From: Pseudomonadota bacterium
Lineage (GTDB): Bacteria; Pseudomonadota; Gammaproteobacteria; Burkholderiales; Gallionellaceae
Direction of reading: 5' to 3'
Assembly (NCBI GenBank): GCA_021783855.1
Contig: JAJXTL010000033.1
Location: 1-24,818, forward strand
Length of the DNA stretch: 24,818 nt
The translations under genes and the position numbers were made by a program. A model generated the notes under the pieces. It was given only the letters and a program-made list of their open reading frames with translations. It did not search any database and was not told the DNA's origin. Position 1 is the first letter of the stretch. Every line of letters starts with the position of its first letter. Positions 8,303 to 16,953 of the stretch are shown here, in pieces.

Positions 8303-8839
8303 TTATTTTCCTTGAGAGACCAGTACCAGCGCCGGTCGCAGCACGCGGTCGTTGAGCACATAGCCTTTTTGCATCACACTGACGACGGTGTTGGCTGGCA
8401 ATTCGCTTGCCACCATGCTGATCGCCTGATGCCTGTGAGGATCCAGCTTCTCACCAACCGGGTTGATTTCAACAATATTGAACTTTTCGAACACACTGGT
8501 CAGCTGCTTGAGCGTCAGTTCCATGCCGCTCTTGAAGCTTTCGACTGTCGCCGTCTCAACAGCCAAGCCTGCTTCCAGACTGTCTTTTACCGCCAGCACT
8601 TCATTGGAGAAACGCTCCACCGCAAATTTCTGGGCTTTGGAGATGTCTTCAGCCGCGCGGCGGCGAATGTTCTCACTTTCAGCCTTGGCATACATCCAGG
8701 CATCATAGTGCTCCTGCGCCGTGCGCTCAGCAGCTTGCAGCAGCTCTTCCGGGCTGGGGATAACATCGCTGGCGTCAACCGCAGCGGCATTATCGGCGTT
8801 GTTCAGATTATCGTGCGGGGCTGTTTGATTTTGTTCCAT
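8303..8839 (-). CDS. grpE: Nucleotide exchange factor GrpE
   Basis: A 178-residue protein that releases ADP from DnaK. It has a charged N-terminal tail, a long helix (about residues 35-85, with [16 protein letters not shown], the typical GrpE core) and the C-terminal beta domain ([13 protein letters not shown], then [20 protein letters not shown]). The ATG at 8839 is chosen because GGAG stands 6 bases upstream; a TTG four codons earlier would place the start inside that ribosome-binding site. It is the first gene of a grpE-dnaK-dnaJ group; hrcA is not next to it. It is divergent from bcsD across a 222-base AT-rich gap. Confidence 0.97.
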   Translation of the reverse strand: MEQNQTAPHDNLNNADNAAAVDASDVIPSPEELLQAAERTAQEHYDAWMYAKAESENIRRRAAEDISKAQKFAVERFSNEVLAVKDSLEAGLAVETATVESFKSGMELTLKQLTSVFEKFNIVEINPVGEKLDPHRHQAISMVASELPANTVVSVMQKGYVLNDRVLRPALVLVSQGK

Positions 8840-8867
8840 AGCTTTCTCCAAAATTTGTGCCCGCTTC

Positions 8868-8895
8868 AGATTGGGTCGAATTTCTGTTTTTCAAG
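8868..8895 (-). promoter_or_regulatory. Candidate heat-shock (sigma-32) promoter for grpE
   Basis: On the minus strand CTTGAA (8895-8890) and CCCAATCT (8875-8868) are 14 bases apart, an almost perfect sigma-32 promoter. It ends 28 bases before the grpE start codon. No CIRCE inverted repeat is present, suggesting sigma-32 rather than HrcA control. Confidence 0.65.
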
Positions 8896-8912
8896 TGAGA
8901 TTGTGAATTTAC

Positions 8913-8959
8913 TTGTCAGCTGCTTAGGGGTATTTTTTATATTTCTAGGAAAATTCCTA
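8913..8959 (+). promoter_or_regulatory. Candidate sigma-70 promoter and dyad operator upstream of bcsD
   Basis: TTGTCA (8913-8918) and TTATAT (8937-8942) are separated by 18 bases. Directly downstream, where the transcript would start, lies the dyad TAGGAA-AA-TTCCTA (8946-8959). This would leave a 5' leader of about 110 bases before bcsD. The promoter is weak by consensus and the regulator is unknown. Confidence 0.35.
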
Positions 8960-9061
8960 CAAAATAGAGATATTACATCAACAAACTCGCTTAACTAAGT
9001 GTTAGAATTCAACGTATTTTAGTCTACCAAGATGTAAATTCGATGTTTCAGGGTGAGGATA

Positions 9062-9532
9062 ATGGATAAATTGGAAAAAAGCCTGGATTATTTCGCCAAA
9101 CAGCAGCGCTCGATTCAGTGGGGCGCATTTTTAGCAGCTTTTGCAGGTGAGTTCGGCGAACAGATTCCCGTGGGTGAGTTGCGCGTTTTGATGGCCCGAC
9201 TGGGAAAATCCATGACGCAAGGCATGCCAACCCCCTCCGGCAATACCGTCGCCGAACTGCAAGATTCAATTAATGAAATCTGGTTTGACATGAATTGGGG
9301 CTGGGTTCAACTGCTGGAAAACGAGACCGGTTTGTTTATTGAACATCATGCAGCGCCGCTGCAAAGTGCGTTTGGCGATCAGGCATTGGCCTGGTCCCCA
9401 GCAATTCTGGAAGGTATCTACGCGCATTGGTTTTCTGCCATGGGGGCGGGTTCCGCACTACAGCTCACCCAGACTGAACCGGCGCTGCCCGATGCCATGT
9501 TGATTATTTTTCGCTTTGGCAGAGCGGCTTGA
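9062..9532 (+). CDS. bcsD: Cellulose synthase subunit BcsD
   Basis: A 156-residue protein, the same length as the Komagataeibacter subunit. BcsD forms ring-shaped octamers that line up cellulose export sites so that chains pack into ordered ribbons; it is not catalytic. Recognised from the overall pattern: an N-terminal helix (LEKSLDYFAKQQRSIQWGAFL), a central DSINEIWFDMNWGWVQL block and a C-terminal strand ending MLIIFRFGRAA. There is no signal peptide or membrane helix, as expected for a cytoplasmic belt protein. The ATG at 9062 is chosen, preceded by AGGGTGAGG; a GTG three codons upstream would lie inside that site. It is the first gene of the plus-strand polysaccharide operon, with the BcsP-like gene 34 bases downstream. 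Confidence 0.88.
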   Translation: MDKLEKSLDYFAKQQRSIQWGAFLAAFAGEFGEQIPVGELRVLMARLGKSMTQGMPTPSGNTVAELQDSINEIWFDMNWGWVQLLENETGLFIEHHAAPLQSAFGDQALAWSPAILEGIYAHWFSAMGAGSALQLTQTEPALPDAMLIIFRFGRAA

Positions 9533-9566
9533 GCCTGCGGCAAATACCCTTAGGAGCAGCTTGGTC

Positions 9567-10106
9567 ATGAAAAAAACAGCCAATGCCGACATTCGCAACC
9601 TCTTCCAAAAATTTGGCGGCGATACGGGAAGTTATCAGGAAATTCAGCAGGACCACGCCATGAGCAAGGCCCAGCAAAGCTGGCCTATCGTCAATGCAAT
9701 CGCGAAGGCACAAGTAGCCGCACCCAAACTCAGGGCGGCCGCACCGGCAAATCGCATGCCGCCCGCCCAAACTGCGTCGCGTGGACACGCGCCAGATGGC
9801 ATGCGCAGCCTGTCAGCGGTACTTGCAAACCCCACTGCATCGACCCCGCCAGCCTCGACCCTGTTTGGTTCGTCAACCAGACCTGTTCAGCCAGCCTCCA
9901 CACCGGCGAATGCCCCGTTACGCTCCTTGTTTGGCGCGTTGAATGAGACCACACACCCGACACCAGCCAAAGCGCTGCCTGCTCAAACGATCAGGTCGGA
10001 AAATGATCCGCTCAACACAGTGTTTTCACGCTTGCTGAATTCTCCGGAACCTGCAGATGTTCCGGATAAAAATTTGCGCAGCCTGTTCGGCTTTCTGAAT
10101 AAGTAA
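9567..10106 (+). CDS. bcsP: Proline-rich cellulose biosynthesis protein, BcsP-like (BcsR-like N-terminus)
   Basis: A 179-residue protein. Residues 8-48 (DIRNLFQKFGG, then YQEIQQDHAMSKAQQSWPIV) resemble the small BcsR/BcsP N-terminal module of bcs operons. The remainder is Pro/Ala/Thr-rich and probably disordered, punctuated by related short motifs. The best are PLRSLFGALNE (117-127) and NLRSLFGFLNK (169-179, the very C-terminus). Weaker ones are PLNTVFSRLLN (148-158), GMRSLSAVLAN (78-88) and STLFGS (97-102). The ATG at 9567 has AGGAG 10 bases upstream; the frame is open further but not supported. Its stop overlaps the bcsQ ATG by one base (TAATG). The role is inferred to be a BcsD/BcsQ-linked scaffold; the name is from context and pattern. 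Confidence 0.68.
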   Translation: MKKTANADIRNLFQKFGGDTGSYQEIQQDHAMSKAQQSWPIVNAIAKAQVAAPKLRAAAPANRMPPAQTASRGHAPDGMRSLSAVLANPTASTPPASTLFGSSTRPVQPASTPANAPLRSLFGALNETTHPTPAKALPAQTIRSENDPLNTVFSRLLNSPEPADVPDKNLRSLFGFLNK

Positions 10107-10861
10107 TGACAGTAATCGCCGTCATTTCCCCCAAGGGTGGCGTAGGCAAGACGACTGTTTCAGTCAATTTGGCTTGCTCACTCGCCGCGAGCGGTCAGGC
10201 TGTCAGAATAGTTGATATGGACCCGCAAAATGCAATGCGCCTGCATCTGGGCGCGGAGCCGGGAGACACCAATGGCCTGATACACCAGACCTTACAGCAA
10301 GCCAGCTGGCACTACGCCGAGTACGACAGCGCCTACGGAGTCAGCTTTATTCCCTACGGCAAGGCATCGGAAGTCGAAAGAATTACCTTTGAAGCGCATC
10401 TCGCGCAGACCCCCAACTGGTTGCGTGACAACCTTGCGGCACTGACCGATGAATTGACGTTCATAGACACTCCGCCGGGACCCTCGGTATACGTTCAACA
10501 AGTATTGTCGATAGCAAATCTGGTGCTGGTTGTGATGATTCCGGATGCCGGCTCCTATGCAACGCTGAATTCCATTGAGAGTCTGCTTGCTTATTATTGT
10601 AGCGAACGGAGCGACTTCTACGGCTCGTATTACGTACTGAACCAGTTTGACGGCGATCGTCCTCTCAATCGGGATATTCAATATGTCATGCAAAGTTCGT
10701 TAGGTGACCGTCTGGCACCCTGCCCCATTCATCGCGATGAGTCATTGAGCGAGGCGCTGGCCTTTCAGCAGCCGGTACTCCAGTATGCCCCTCACAGTCA
10801 GGCCGCGGAAGATTTGCAACAGGTATCCGATTGGCTGCAAGAGCGGGTGGCAGGTGAATAA
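10106..10861 (+). CDS. bcsQ: Cellulose biosynthesis protein BcsQ (MinD/ParA-family ATPase; WssA/WssJ-like)
   Basis: A 251-residue P-loop ATPase. The deviant Walker A motif KGGVGKTT is at residues 10-17 right after the first strand, VDMDPQ is the Walker A' aspartate strand, and TFIDTPPGPS is Walker B. BcsQ proteins position or assemble the cellulose machinery at the inner membrane; in Wss operons related proteins have been proposed to localise the complex at a pole. The ATG overlaps the stop of the BcsP-like gene by one base, and its own stop overlaps the GTG chosen for bcsA by 8 bases, so bcsP-bcsQ-bcsA look translationally coupled. No membrane segment is predicted. Confidence 0.93.
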   Translation: MTVIAVISPKGGVGKTTVSVNLACSLAASGQAVRIVDMDPQNAMRLHLGAEPGDTNGLIHQTLQQASWHYAEYDSAYGVSFIPYGKASEVERITFEAHLAQTPNWLRDNLAALTDELTFIDTPPGPSVYVQQVLSIANLVLVVMIPDAGSYATLNSIESLLAYYCSERSDFYGSYYVLNQFDGDRPLNRDIQYVMQSSLGDRLAPCPIHRDESLSEALAFQQPVLQYAPHSQAAEDLQQVSDWLQERVAGE

Positions 10862-13217
10862 TCTGCGGGTGATGCCCCCCGTGGACCAAGCAGGTGCAAA
10901 CCGGCACAGCGATGATCGCCAGCCAGACCGTTACAAGTTTGGCCGAGTCAACAGGTACGCGACAGCGCTGCTTGACTGGCATGGCTGGGAGCATCGCCAC
11001 TGGCGTATCGCCGCAATGCTCGCAACGGCCGGACTTTTCTGGCTCAGCATGACGCTTCCGCTGAGCTTGCACTGGCAGATCGTTTATGGCAGCGTCGTGT
11101 TCGCCATGTCTTTGTATATACGGCGTTATACCGGCACAATGTTCACGATCATGATGATCGTGTTCTCGATCAATCAATCCAGTCGCTACCTGTACTGGCG
11201 GTTCACCGAGACACTGGATTTAAACAGCTGGACAGACGGCGTTTTCGGCGTCATTTTGCTGCTGGCGGAAACTTATGCCTGGATAGTGCTGATATTGGGG
11301 TATGTGCAGACCATCTGGCCGTTGAAACGCAAACCCGAGCCGATGCCGGCCGATCTTACGCTCTGGCCGACGGTCGATATTCTTATCCCGACCTACAACG
11401 AGGATTTGAAAGTGGTACGCCCGACCGTGCTGGCCGCACTGGCGATAGACTGGCCACGGGAAAAACTGACCATCTGTATTCTCGACGACGGGCGGCGCGA
11501 CGAATTTCGCGAGTTTGCCAACAGCGTGGGGGTGACCTATATCTCGCGTGACAACAACCTCCATGCCAAGGCCGGCAACATCAACGCGGGACTGGCAAAA
11601 ACCAGCGGCGAATTCGTCGCCATCTTCGATTGCGACCATATCCCGGCGCGTTCCTTCCTGCAAATGACTATAGGCTGGTTTTTGCGCGACCCAAAGATGG
11701 GTATGTTGCAAACGCCCCATCATTTCCTGTCGCCCGATCCGTTCGAGCGCAATCTGGGCACTTTCCGCCGTGTGCCCAACGAGGGCGAACTGTTTTACGG
11801 GCTGATTCAGGATGGCAACGACCTGTGGAATGCCACTTTTTTTTGCGGCTCCTGTGCCGTCCTGCGACGCTCCATTTTGATGGAAGTCGGCGGGGTGGCA
11901 ATTGAAACCGTGACCGAAGATGCGCACACCGCTTTAAAAATGCACAGACGAGGCTATAACACGGCCTATATTTCCGTGCCGCAGGCGGCAGGTCTGGCAA
12001 CCGAAAGCCTGTCCCGCCACGTCGGACAGCGCATACGCTGGGCGCGCGGCATGGCGCAAATTTTCCGCCTGGACAATCCCTTGTTTGGCAAGGGACTGTC
12101 CGTGATGCAGCGACTGTGTTACTCGAATGCAATGTTGCATTTTTTCTACGGGCTGCCGCGCATGGTATTTCTGCTCGCCCCCCTGTCCTATCTGTTTTTC
12201 GAGGCGCGCATCATTCATGCTTCGGCATTCGCCATTGCCGCTTATGCACTGCCCCACCTGGCGCATGCCAATGTCACCAACTCGCGCATCCAGGGCGCCC
12301 ATCGTCACTCATTCTGGGCTGAGTTATATGAGGCGACGCTTGCCTGGTATATTTTCAGACCCACCCTGATAGCACTGATCAATCCCAAACTCGGCAAGTT
12401 CAATGTGACAGCCAAAGGAGGTCTGGTTGAAAAAAACTTTCTCGACTGGGAAATCGGCGCACCTTATCTGATCATGCTTGCACTGAATGTGGCGGGTCTG
12501 TTGATAGGCATCGCCCGCCTGTTCTGGTGGAATGCCTTTGAGACTGACACGGTTATACTTAACTTGCTGTGGACAATTTATAACCTCATCATACTCGGTG
12601 CGACCATAGCGGTTGCAACCGAGACCAGACAGGTGCGCGTCAATCATCGCGTTAACTGCAATCAGAAAGCCACCCTGAAGCTCGCCGGGGGTCGCAGTGT
12701 GGTTTGTCGCGCCAGCGATTACTCGGAAGGCGGCCTGGGACTGCAAATGCCCGCAGCGGGTATGGCGCCATTGAACAGCCAGGTACGGATTTCCCTGTTC
12801 ATGGGCGACCGGGAGTATGTCTTCCCGGCACGCGTGATTTCTTTGCGAGACACCTTCGTCGGTGTCGAGTTTGAAGGGCTTGATTTGCAACAGCAGATGA
12901 ATCTGGTGCAATGTACGCTGGCGCGTGCGGATGCCTGGCTGGACTGGAGCGAGCACCGCGAAGTGGATCACCCCCTGACAGGCTTGAAGGAAATCATGTT
13001 TCACAGCTTCAAAGGTTACCAGCAACTGGGGTATTATGTGCAAAAAAGGGTGCGTGAACATTTTCACGGCGATACAGAAAATAAAAAACCCGATCCTTTG
13101 TATCGAGAAATTTCCAGAAAACTTGCCGATCGGACTGTCAAAGGGCGGTTGCTGCATAAGTTGAGCCATTTCGCAGATACCGGTCGCAATTTTCTGTTCA
13201 GGTCTGGTCGTTCATGA
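10854..13217 (+). CDS. bcsA: Cellulose synthase catalytic subunit BcsA (UDP-forming, c-di-GMP regulated)
   Basis: About 787 residues. It polymerises UDP-glucose into beta-1,4-glucan and extrudes it through its own membrane channel. N-terminal transmembrane helices lie at about 50-155. The GT2 domain has DILIPTYNED (about 175-184), DDG (211-213), DCD (259-261), the catalytic base TED (354-356) and QRIRW (392-396). Further helices follow, with the FNVTAKGG gating loop (516-523). The C-terminal PilZ domain has RVNHR (595-599) and DYSEGG (622-627), the c-di-GMP-binding residues, so allosteric activation should be intact. Start choice: GTG at 10854 overlapping the bcsQ stop, beginning MNNLR; ATG at 10872 is the main alternative, and an ATG at 10785 would overlap bcsQ by 77 bases. 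A repeat element separates it from bcsB. Confidence 0.97.
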   Translation: MNNLRVMPPVDQAGANRHSDDRQPDRYKFGRVNRYATALLDWHGWEHRHWRIAAMLATAGLFWLSMTLPLSLHWQIVYGSVVFAMSLYIRRYTGTMFTIMMIVFSINQSSRYLYWRFTETLDLNSWTDGVFGVILLLAETYAWIVLILGYVQTIWPLKRKPEPMPADLTLWPTVDILIPTYNEDLKVVRPTVLAALAIDWPREKLTICILDDGRRDEFREFANSVGVTYISRDNNLHAKAGNINAGLAKTSGEFVAIFDCDHIPARSFLQMTIGWFLRDPKMGMLQTPHHFLSPDPFERNLGTFRRVPNEGELFYGLIQDGNDLWNATFFCGSCAVLRRSILMEVGGVAIETVTEDAHTALKMHRRGYNTAYISVPQAAGLATESLSRHVGQRIRWARGMAQIFRLDNPLFGKGLSVMQRLCYSNAMLHFFYGLPRMVFLLAPLSYLFFEARIIHASAFAIAAYALPHLAHANVTNSRIQGAHRHSFWAELYEATLAWYIFRPTLIALINPKLGKFNVTAKGGLVEKNFLDWEIGAPYLIMLALNVAGLLIGIARLFWWNAFETDTVILNLLWTIYNLIILGATIAVATETRQVRVNHRVNCNQKATLKLAGGRSVVCRASDYSEGGLGLQMPAAGMAPLNSQVRISLFMGDREYVFPARVISLRDTFVGVEFEGLDLQQQMNLVQCTLARADAWLDWSEHREVDHPLTGLKEIMFHSFKGYQQLGYYVQKRVREHFHGDTENKKPDPLYREISRKLADRTVKGRLLHKLSHFADTGRNFLFRSGRS

Positions 13218-13273
13218 AGCACACAACATAAGTATCGACTGCATACTGCAGGACTTGGTGAGTACAAGCTTTA

Positions 13274-13450
13274 CGTGAAACTCGCGTAGCGATACGGTTG
13301 CCCCCTCGCCCTCCGGGAGAGAGTTTGGGTGAGGGAGAGCGCAGCGAGGGTGCCTGGGCATGGCTAATTTATGAGTTATTGCACGTATGGGCAATATCCC
13401 TGCGAGAATCATCTGCATTATTAAGGGCTGCCTCTTTGCCATGCCCGTTT
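13274..13450 (+). repeat. Dispersed hairpin repeat, copy B, inside the bcs operon (bcsA-bcsB gap)
   Basis: Begins CGTGAAACTCGCGTAGCGA and continues with a CCCCTCGCCCTCC / GAG..GGTGAGGG hairpin core, as in copies A and C. A long-range inverted repeat GGGCATGGC (13356-13364) / GCCATGCCC (13438-13446) encloses the second module, which matches 1729-1860 read in reverse. It fills most of the 265 bases between bcsA and bcsB, where a close junction would be expected. Confidence 0.72.
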
Positions 13451-13482
13451 GAACGGCTATTGATTAAAATTGTGAGTTAAAT

Positions 13483-15786
13483 ATGACAAAGTTACGCAAG
13501 CTTATGAATTTCAATAACAATAATAGTAATTTTCGCAAGGTGTTGCTGGCTTTGGCTATCTTCGCCTGCTCCAGCACTCCCGGCATCGTGTATGCAAAAA
13601 AGCACAGTACAGAGCCCCCTCCTGCCGACGCAGCAGCGCCGGTCACGAGTGAAACACCGGATGAAATCAGCCACTACTCATATACCCTTGAAGAACTGGG
13701 GGCACTCAGTCCGATCGAATTGCGCAGCGTAGATGGCCATCGCAGCATGTCTTTTTCCTTGCGCAAAGACGAGGTAATTACCGCAGCCAAATTGCATCTG
13801 AACTACGCCTGGTCGCCCGCACTCATTCCCGAGTTGTCACATCTGAGAGTGCTGCTGAACGACGAACAGATGAGCAGCCTGCCGATGCCTCGCGAAAACA
13901 GCAACGGACATACCAGCGATGTCGCGCTTGATCCCAGCATGTTCATCGACTTCAACAAGTTAACCTTAAATCTAATCGCACACTATACGCGCGATTGTGA
14001 AGACCCCATGCACTCGACGCTCTGGGCGAATGTCAGCAACCAGAGCAAACTGGATATCACCGTACGGCATTTGAAACTGCCCAATGATCTCGCGCTGCTG
14101 CCTGCTCCCTTCTTTGACAAACTGGACAATGGCGAGCTTGAACTGCCCTTCGTTTTTCCGGCGCAGCCGAACAACGAAGTATTGCATGCAGCAGGTGTCG
14201 TTGCCTCCTGGTTCGGCGCGCTTTCCAGCTATCACGGCGCGAAATTTCCCGTGTTGCTCAATACCCTGCCTAAGGGCAACGGTGTAGTGATAGTGGTGGG
14301 CAACAGTCCGCCGACTGGACTTGGCTTGCCCGCGATCAGCGGCCCCGGTCTGGCCATGATTGACAATCCGCTCAACGCATATGCAAAGTTGCTGGTAGTG
14401 ATGGGACGCAATGCGAAGGAACTGGATATTGCGGCGCAAACCCTCACTCTGGGTGCAGCGACACTGACCGGCAGTTACGCGAGCGTTATACAGATGCAGG
14501 ATATTCCCGCGCGCAAACCTTACGACGCGCCACGCTGGACACCTACCGATCGCCCCGTGCACTTTGCCGAATTAGCCAAGCCGGATGAGTTGCAAGCGGA
14601 GGGAATCAATCCTGGCCCGATCAAGCTTAATTTCAGCATACCGCCCGATATTTTTTCCTGGAAAAGCCAGGGTGTTCCCATGGATCTGCATTACCGGTAT
14701 ACGCCGCGTCCGGTATCTGACAGATCTACCTTAAACATTAACATGAACAACCTTTTTGTGCAGGCATTGCCGCTTGCCAGCGTGCCCGGAAAACTGGAAA
14801 AAAAGGTGAAATTACCATTATTTGAAGACGGCAAAGCCGTCAGCAATGACCTGGTTCTCATTCCGCATCAGGATATTTACGGCCAGAATCAGCTGCAACT
14901 GAACTATTTCTTTGATTACACCAAGCAGGGTGTCTGCAAGGACGTATTCCTTAACAACGAGCGGGGCGTGATAGACGAAAAATCTACGATCGATTTTTCA
15001 TCCTTCCCGCATTACACGGCGTTGCCTAACCTGGGATTTTTCGTTAACGACGGCTTTCCTTATACTCGCATGGCAGACTTGTCAGAGACGACTGTCGTGA
15101 TGCCGGATAATGCGGCGCCCTCTGAACTTGAAACCTATCTTGTGCTGATGGGGCGCATGGGTCGCGCGACGGGGTATCCCGCCATCAGGCATACGGTCAT
15201 CACGGCCGCCGGGGTCGAAGCAAACGCCGATAAGGATCTGATCCTGATTGGTACAGCCGGCAACCAGCCATTGCTGACACGCTGGGCGGATAAGATGCAT
15301 CCATTGCTGGAAAAGGGGACGCATACGCTAAGATTACCGGGGCCATTTGAACGCTTGATTTCCCGTTGGGAGGACATTGATCTGGAAGATGCCATGCACA
15401 GGGCCGGGGATTTGATCACCAGGGGCGATGGTGGCTTGGGTGCGCTGGTTGCGTTCGAATCGCCGCTTAAAAGCGGTCGCAGCGTGGTGGCCTTCACCGG
15501 GGACAACGATGAGCAGATAGGCGCACTTGCCATATCCATGGCTGATCCGAAAATATCACCCCGTTTCCAGGGAGACCTGGTGCTGCAAAGTGGTAAACGC
15601 ATCGAAGGATTTCAGATGGGCCCGACCTATTACGTCGGCAGTTTGCCATGGCTGACTGCACTGCGCTGGCATCTGTCCCGTCAACCGCTGTTGATGATCG
15701 TTTTTATTGCTATGGCGGCATTGATGGTGGCGGCCATTGCATTCCGATACCTGCGCAAGCGTGTTGAACAACGATTAGCAAAATAA
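13483..15786 (+). CDS. bcsB: Cellulose synthase regulatory/periplasmic subunit BcsB
   Basis: A 767-residue protein of normal BcsB length. BcsB is periplasmic, tethered to the inner membrane by one C-terminal helix, and guides the nascent glucan away from BcsA. An N-terminal signal peptide (hydrophobic FRKVLLALAIFACSS, likely cleavage after VYA about residue 38) precedes the alternating carbohydrate-binding and flavodoxin-like domains. Typical strings are SMSFSLRKDEVITAAKLHL near the start of the first domain, DPSMFIDFNKLTLNLIAHY, and GNSPPTGLGLP. The tail anchor PLLMIVFIAMAALMVAAIAF is at about 736-755, followed by RYLRKR. The ATG at 13483 has only a weak GAG 6 bases upstream; a start 7 codons later is possible. 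bcsZ begins 3 bases after its stop. Confidence 0.94.
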   Translation: MTKLRKLMNFNNNNSNFRKVLLALAIFACSSTPGIVYAKKHSTEPPPADAAAPVTSETPDEISHYSYTLEELGALSPIELRSVDGHRSMSFSLRKDEVITAAKLHLNYAWSPALIPELSHLRVLLNDEQMSSLPMPRENSNGHTSDVALDPSMFIDFNKLTLNLIAHYTRDCEDPMHSTLWANVSNQSKLDITVRHLKLPNDLALLPAPFFDKLDNGELELPFVFPAQPNNEVLHAAGVVASWFGALSSYHGAKFPVLLNTLPKGNGVVIVVGNSPPTGLGLPAISGPGLAMIDNPLNAYAKLLVVMGRNAKELDIAAQTLTLGAATLTGSYASVIQMQDIPARKPYDAPRWTPTDRPVHFAELAKPDELQAEGINPGPIKLNFSIPPDIFSWKSQGVPMDLHYRYTPRPVSDRSTLNINMNNLFVQALPLASVPGKLEKKVKLPLFEDGKAVSNDLVLIPHQDIYGQNQLQLNYFFDYTKQGVCKDVFLNNERGVIDEKSTIDFSSFPHYTALPNLGFFVNDGFPYTRMADLSETTVVMPDNAAPSELETYLVLMGRMGRATGYPAIRHTVITAAGVEANADKDLILIGTAGNQPLLTRWADKMHPLLEKGTHTLRLPGPFERLISRWEDIDLEDAMHRAGDLITRGDGGLGALVAFESPLKSGRSVVAFTGDNDEQIGALAISMADPKISPRFQGDLVLQSGKRIEGFQMGPTYYVGSLPWLTALRWHLSRQPLLMIVFIAMAALMVAAIAFRYLRKRVEQRLAK

Positions 15787-15789
15787 TTT

Positions 15790-16953
15790 ATGCTGACCGC
15801 CTGTCGTGCGATCATTCGATGCGTGCTGTTGATGTTGGCCGCGTTGCCGGTTTATGCGCAACCCTGCAATGACTGGTCATTGTGGCGCGCCTTCGACAAC
15901 AACTTTATTCAGGCTGACGGCAGGGTACTGGCCGACGAAAGTGCGCAACGCTACAGCACCTCGGAAGGTCAGTCCTATGCGCTGTTTTTCTCGCTGGTTG
16001 CCGATGACAGGGAAACGTTTGAGCGCATTCTGCGCTGGACACGCGAAAACCTGGCTGGCGGCGATCTGGGCGCGCGACTGCCTGCCTGGCAATGGGGTAA
16101 AAGAATAGACGGCAACTGGGCGATAGTGGATAAAAATTCTGCATCGGACGCGGACGTCTGGTTGGCTTACACGCTGCTTGAGGCAGGAAGACTATGGCAT
16201 GAGCCCGACTATACGGCTCAAGGAAACCTGATGCTGGCCAACATACGAACTCACCTGATTCGTGAACTTCCCGGTGTGGGTGCGATGCTGATTTCTGCAC
16301 ATACGGGCTTCGATCTGGATAACGGCGGAATCAGACTGAATCCCAGTTATTTCCCGGTGCAATTGCTGCGTGCCTTTTCAAAATCAGATCCATCCGGCCC
16401 CTGGAGCGCTGTCATCGAAAATAACCTCAAGATGCTCCGCGTGGTCAGTGCACGGGGTTTTGTGCCGGACTGGGTAGCCTATATTCCGGGCAAAGGTTTT
16501 CAGGTTGATCCGAAACAGGGTGCAGTCGGCAGCTATGACGCCATTCGCGTCTATTTGTGGTGGGGCATGTTGTCCAGACAAGACAGCATGTCGTCTCCTT
16601 TGAAGAAGATTATTTCCGGCATGCATCAACTGATACCCAGGCATGAGGTGGTTCCTCCGCAGACCGTGGATACGCAAACAGGCGCAATTTCCGGTGTCAG
16701 TCCGCCGGGTTTTTCGGCTGCGCTGTTACCCTATTTTGCAACCATGAAAAACGGTAATGCGCTGCGTTTGCAGGATAAACGGCTGATTGGCGCCCGTGAT
16801 GCGGCGACAGGCGTTTTAATCGGTCAAACACCGCGCTATTACGATCAGGTGCTGACATTATTCGGTCAGGGCTGGATGGAGCACAGATTTGCTTTCGCAT
16901 CACAGGGGCAGCTTGTCGTAAAGTGGACGTCATCATGTTCAGAAAAAAATTAG
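15790..16953 (+). CDS. bcsZ: Periplasmic endo-beta-1,4-glucanase BcsZ (GH8)
   Basis: A 387-residue family 8 glycoside hydrolase that cuts tangled or disordered beta-1,4-glucan in the periplasm and is needed for normal cellulose output; it is WssD in the Pseudomonas system. The signal peptide is residues 1-23 (CVLLMLAALPVYA). The general acid is predicted to be Glu59 in TSEGQSYAL and the base Asp250 in GSYDAIRVYLW; SASDADVWLAY (about 117-127) is also diagnostic. The length is close to E. coli BcsZ. It starts 3 bases after bcsB with no evident ribosome-binding site, so translation is probably coupled to bcsB. Its last 19 bases overlap the next gene. Confidence 0.95.
   Translation: MLTACRAIIRCVLLMLAALPVYAQPCNDWSLWRAFDNNFIQADGRVLADESAQRYSTSEGQSYALFFSLVADDRETFERILRWTRENLAGGDLGARLPAWQWGKRIDGNWAIVDKNSASDADVWLAYTLLEAGRLWHEPDYTAQGNLMLANIRTHLIRELPGVGAMLISAHTGFDLDNGGIRLNPSYFPVQLLRAFSKSDPSGPWSAVIENNLKMLRVVSARGFVPDWVAYIPGKGFQVDPKQGAVGSYDAIRVYLWWGMLSRQDSMSSPLKKIISGMHQLIPRHEVVPPQTVDTQTGAISGVSPPGFSAALLPYFATMKNGNALRLQDKRLIGARDAATGVLIGQTPRYYDQVLTLFGQGWMEHRFAFASQGQLVVKWTSSCSEKN

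Noticed and set aside
8840..9061. CIRCE operator (TTAGCACTC-N9-GAGTGCTAA) upstream of grpE
   Set aside because: No such inverted repeat is present in the grpE-bcsD gap; only sigma-32-like elements were found.
9516..9566. An upstream start for the BcsP-like protein, overlapping bcsD
   Set aside because: AGGAG at the right distance marks the ATG at 9567, and the extra 17 residues do not resemble the BcsR/BcsP N-terminus.
12324..13169. A 281-codon open frame antisense to the bcsA 3' end
   Set aside because: It lies fully opposite the PilZ-containing part of bcsA, whose motifs are clear; the antisense translation is not protein-like.
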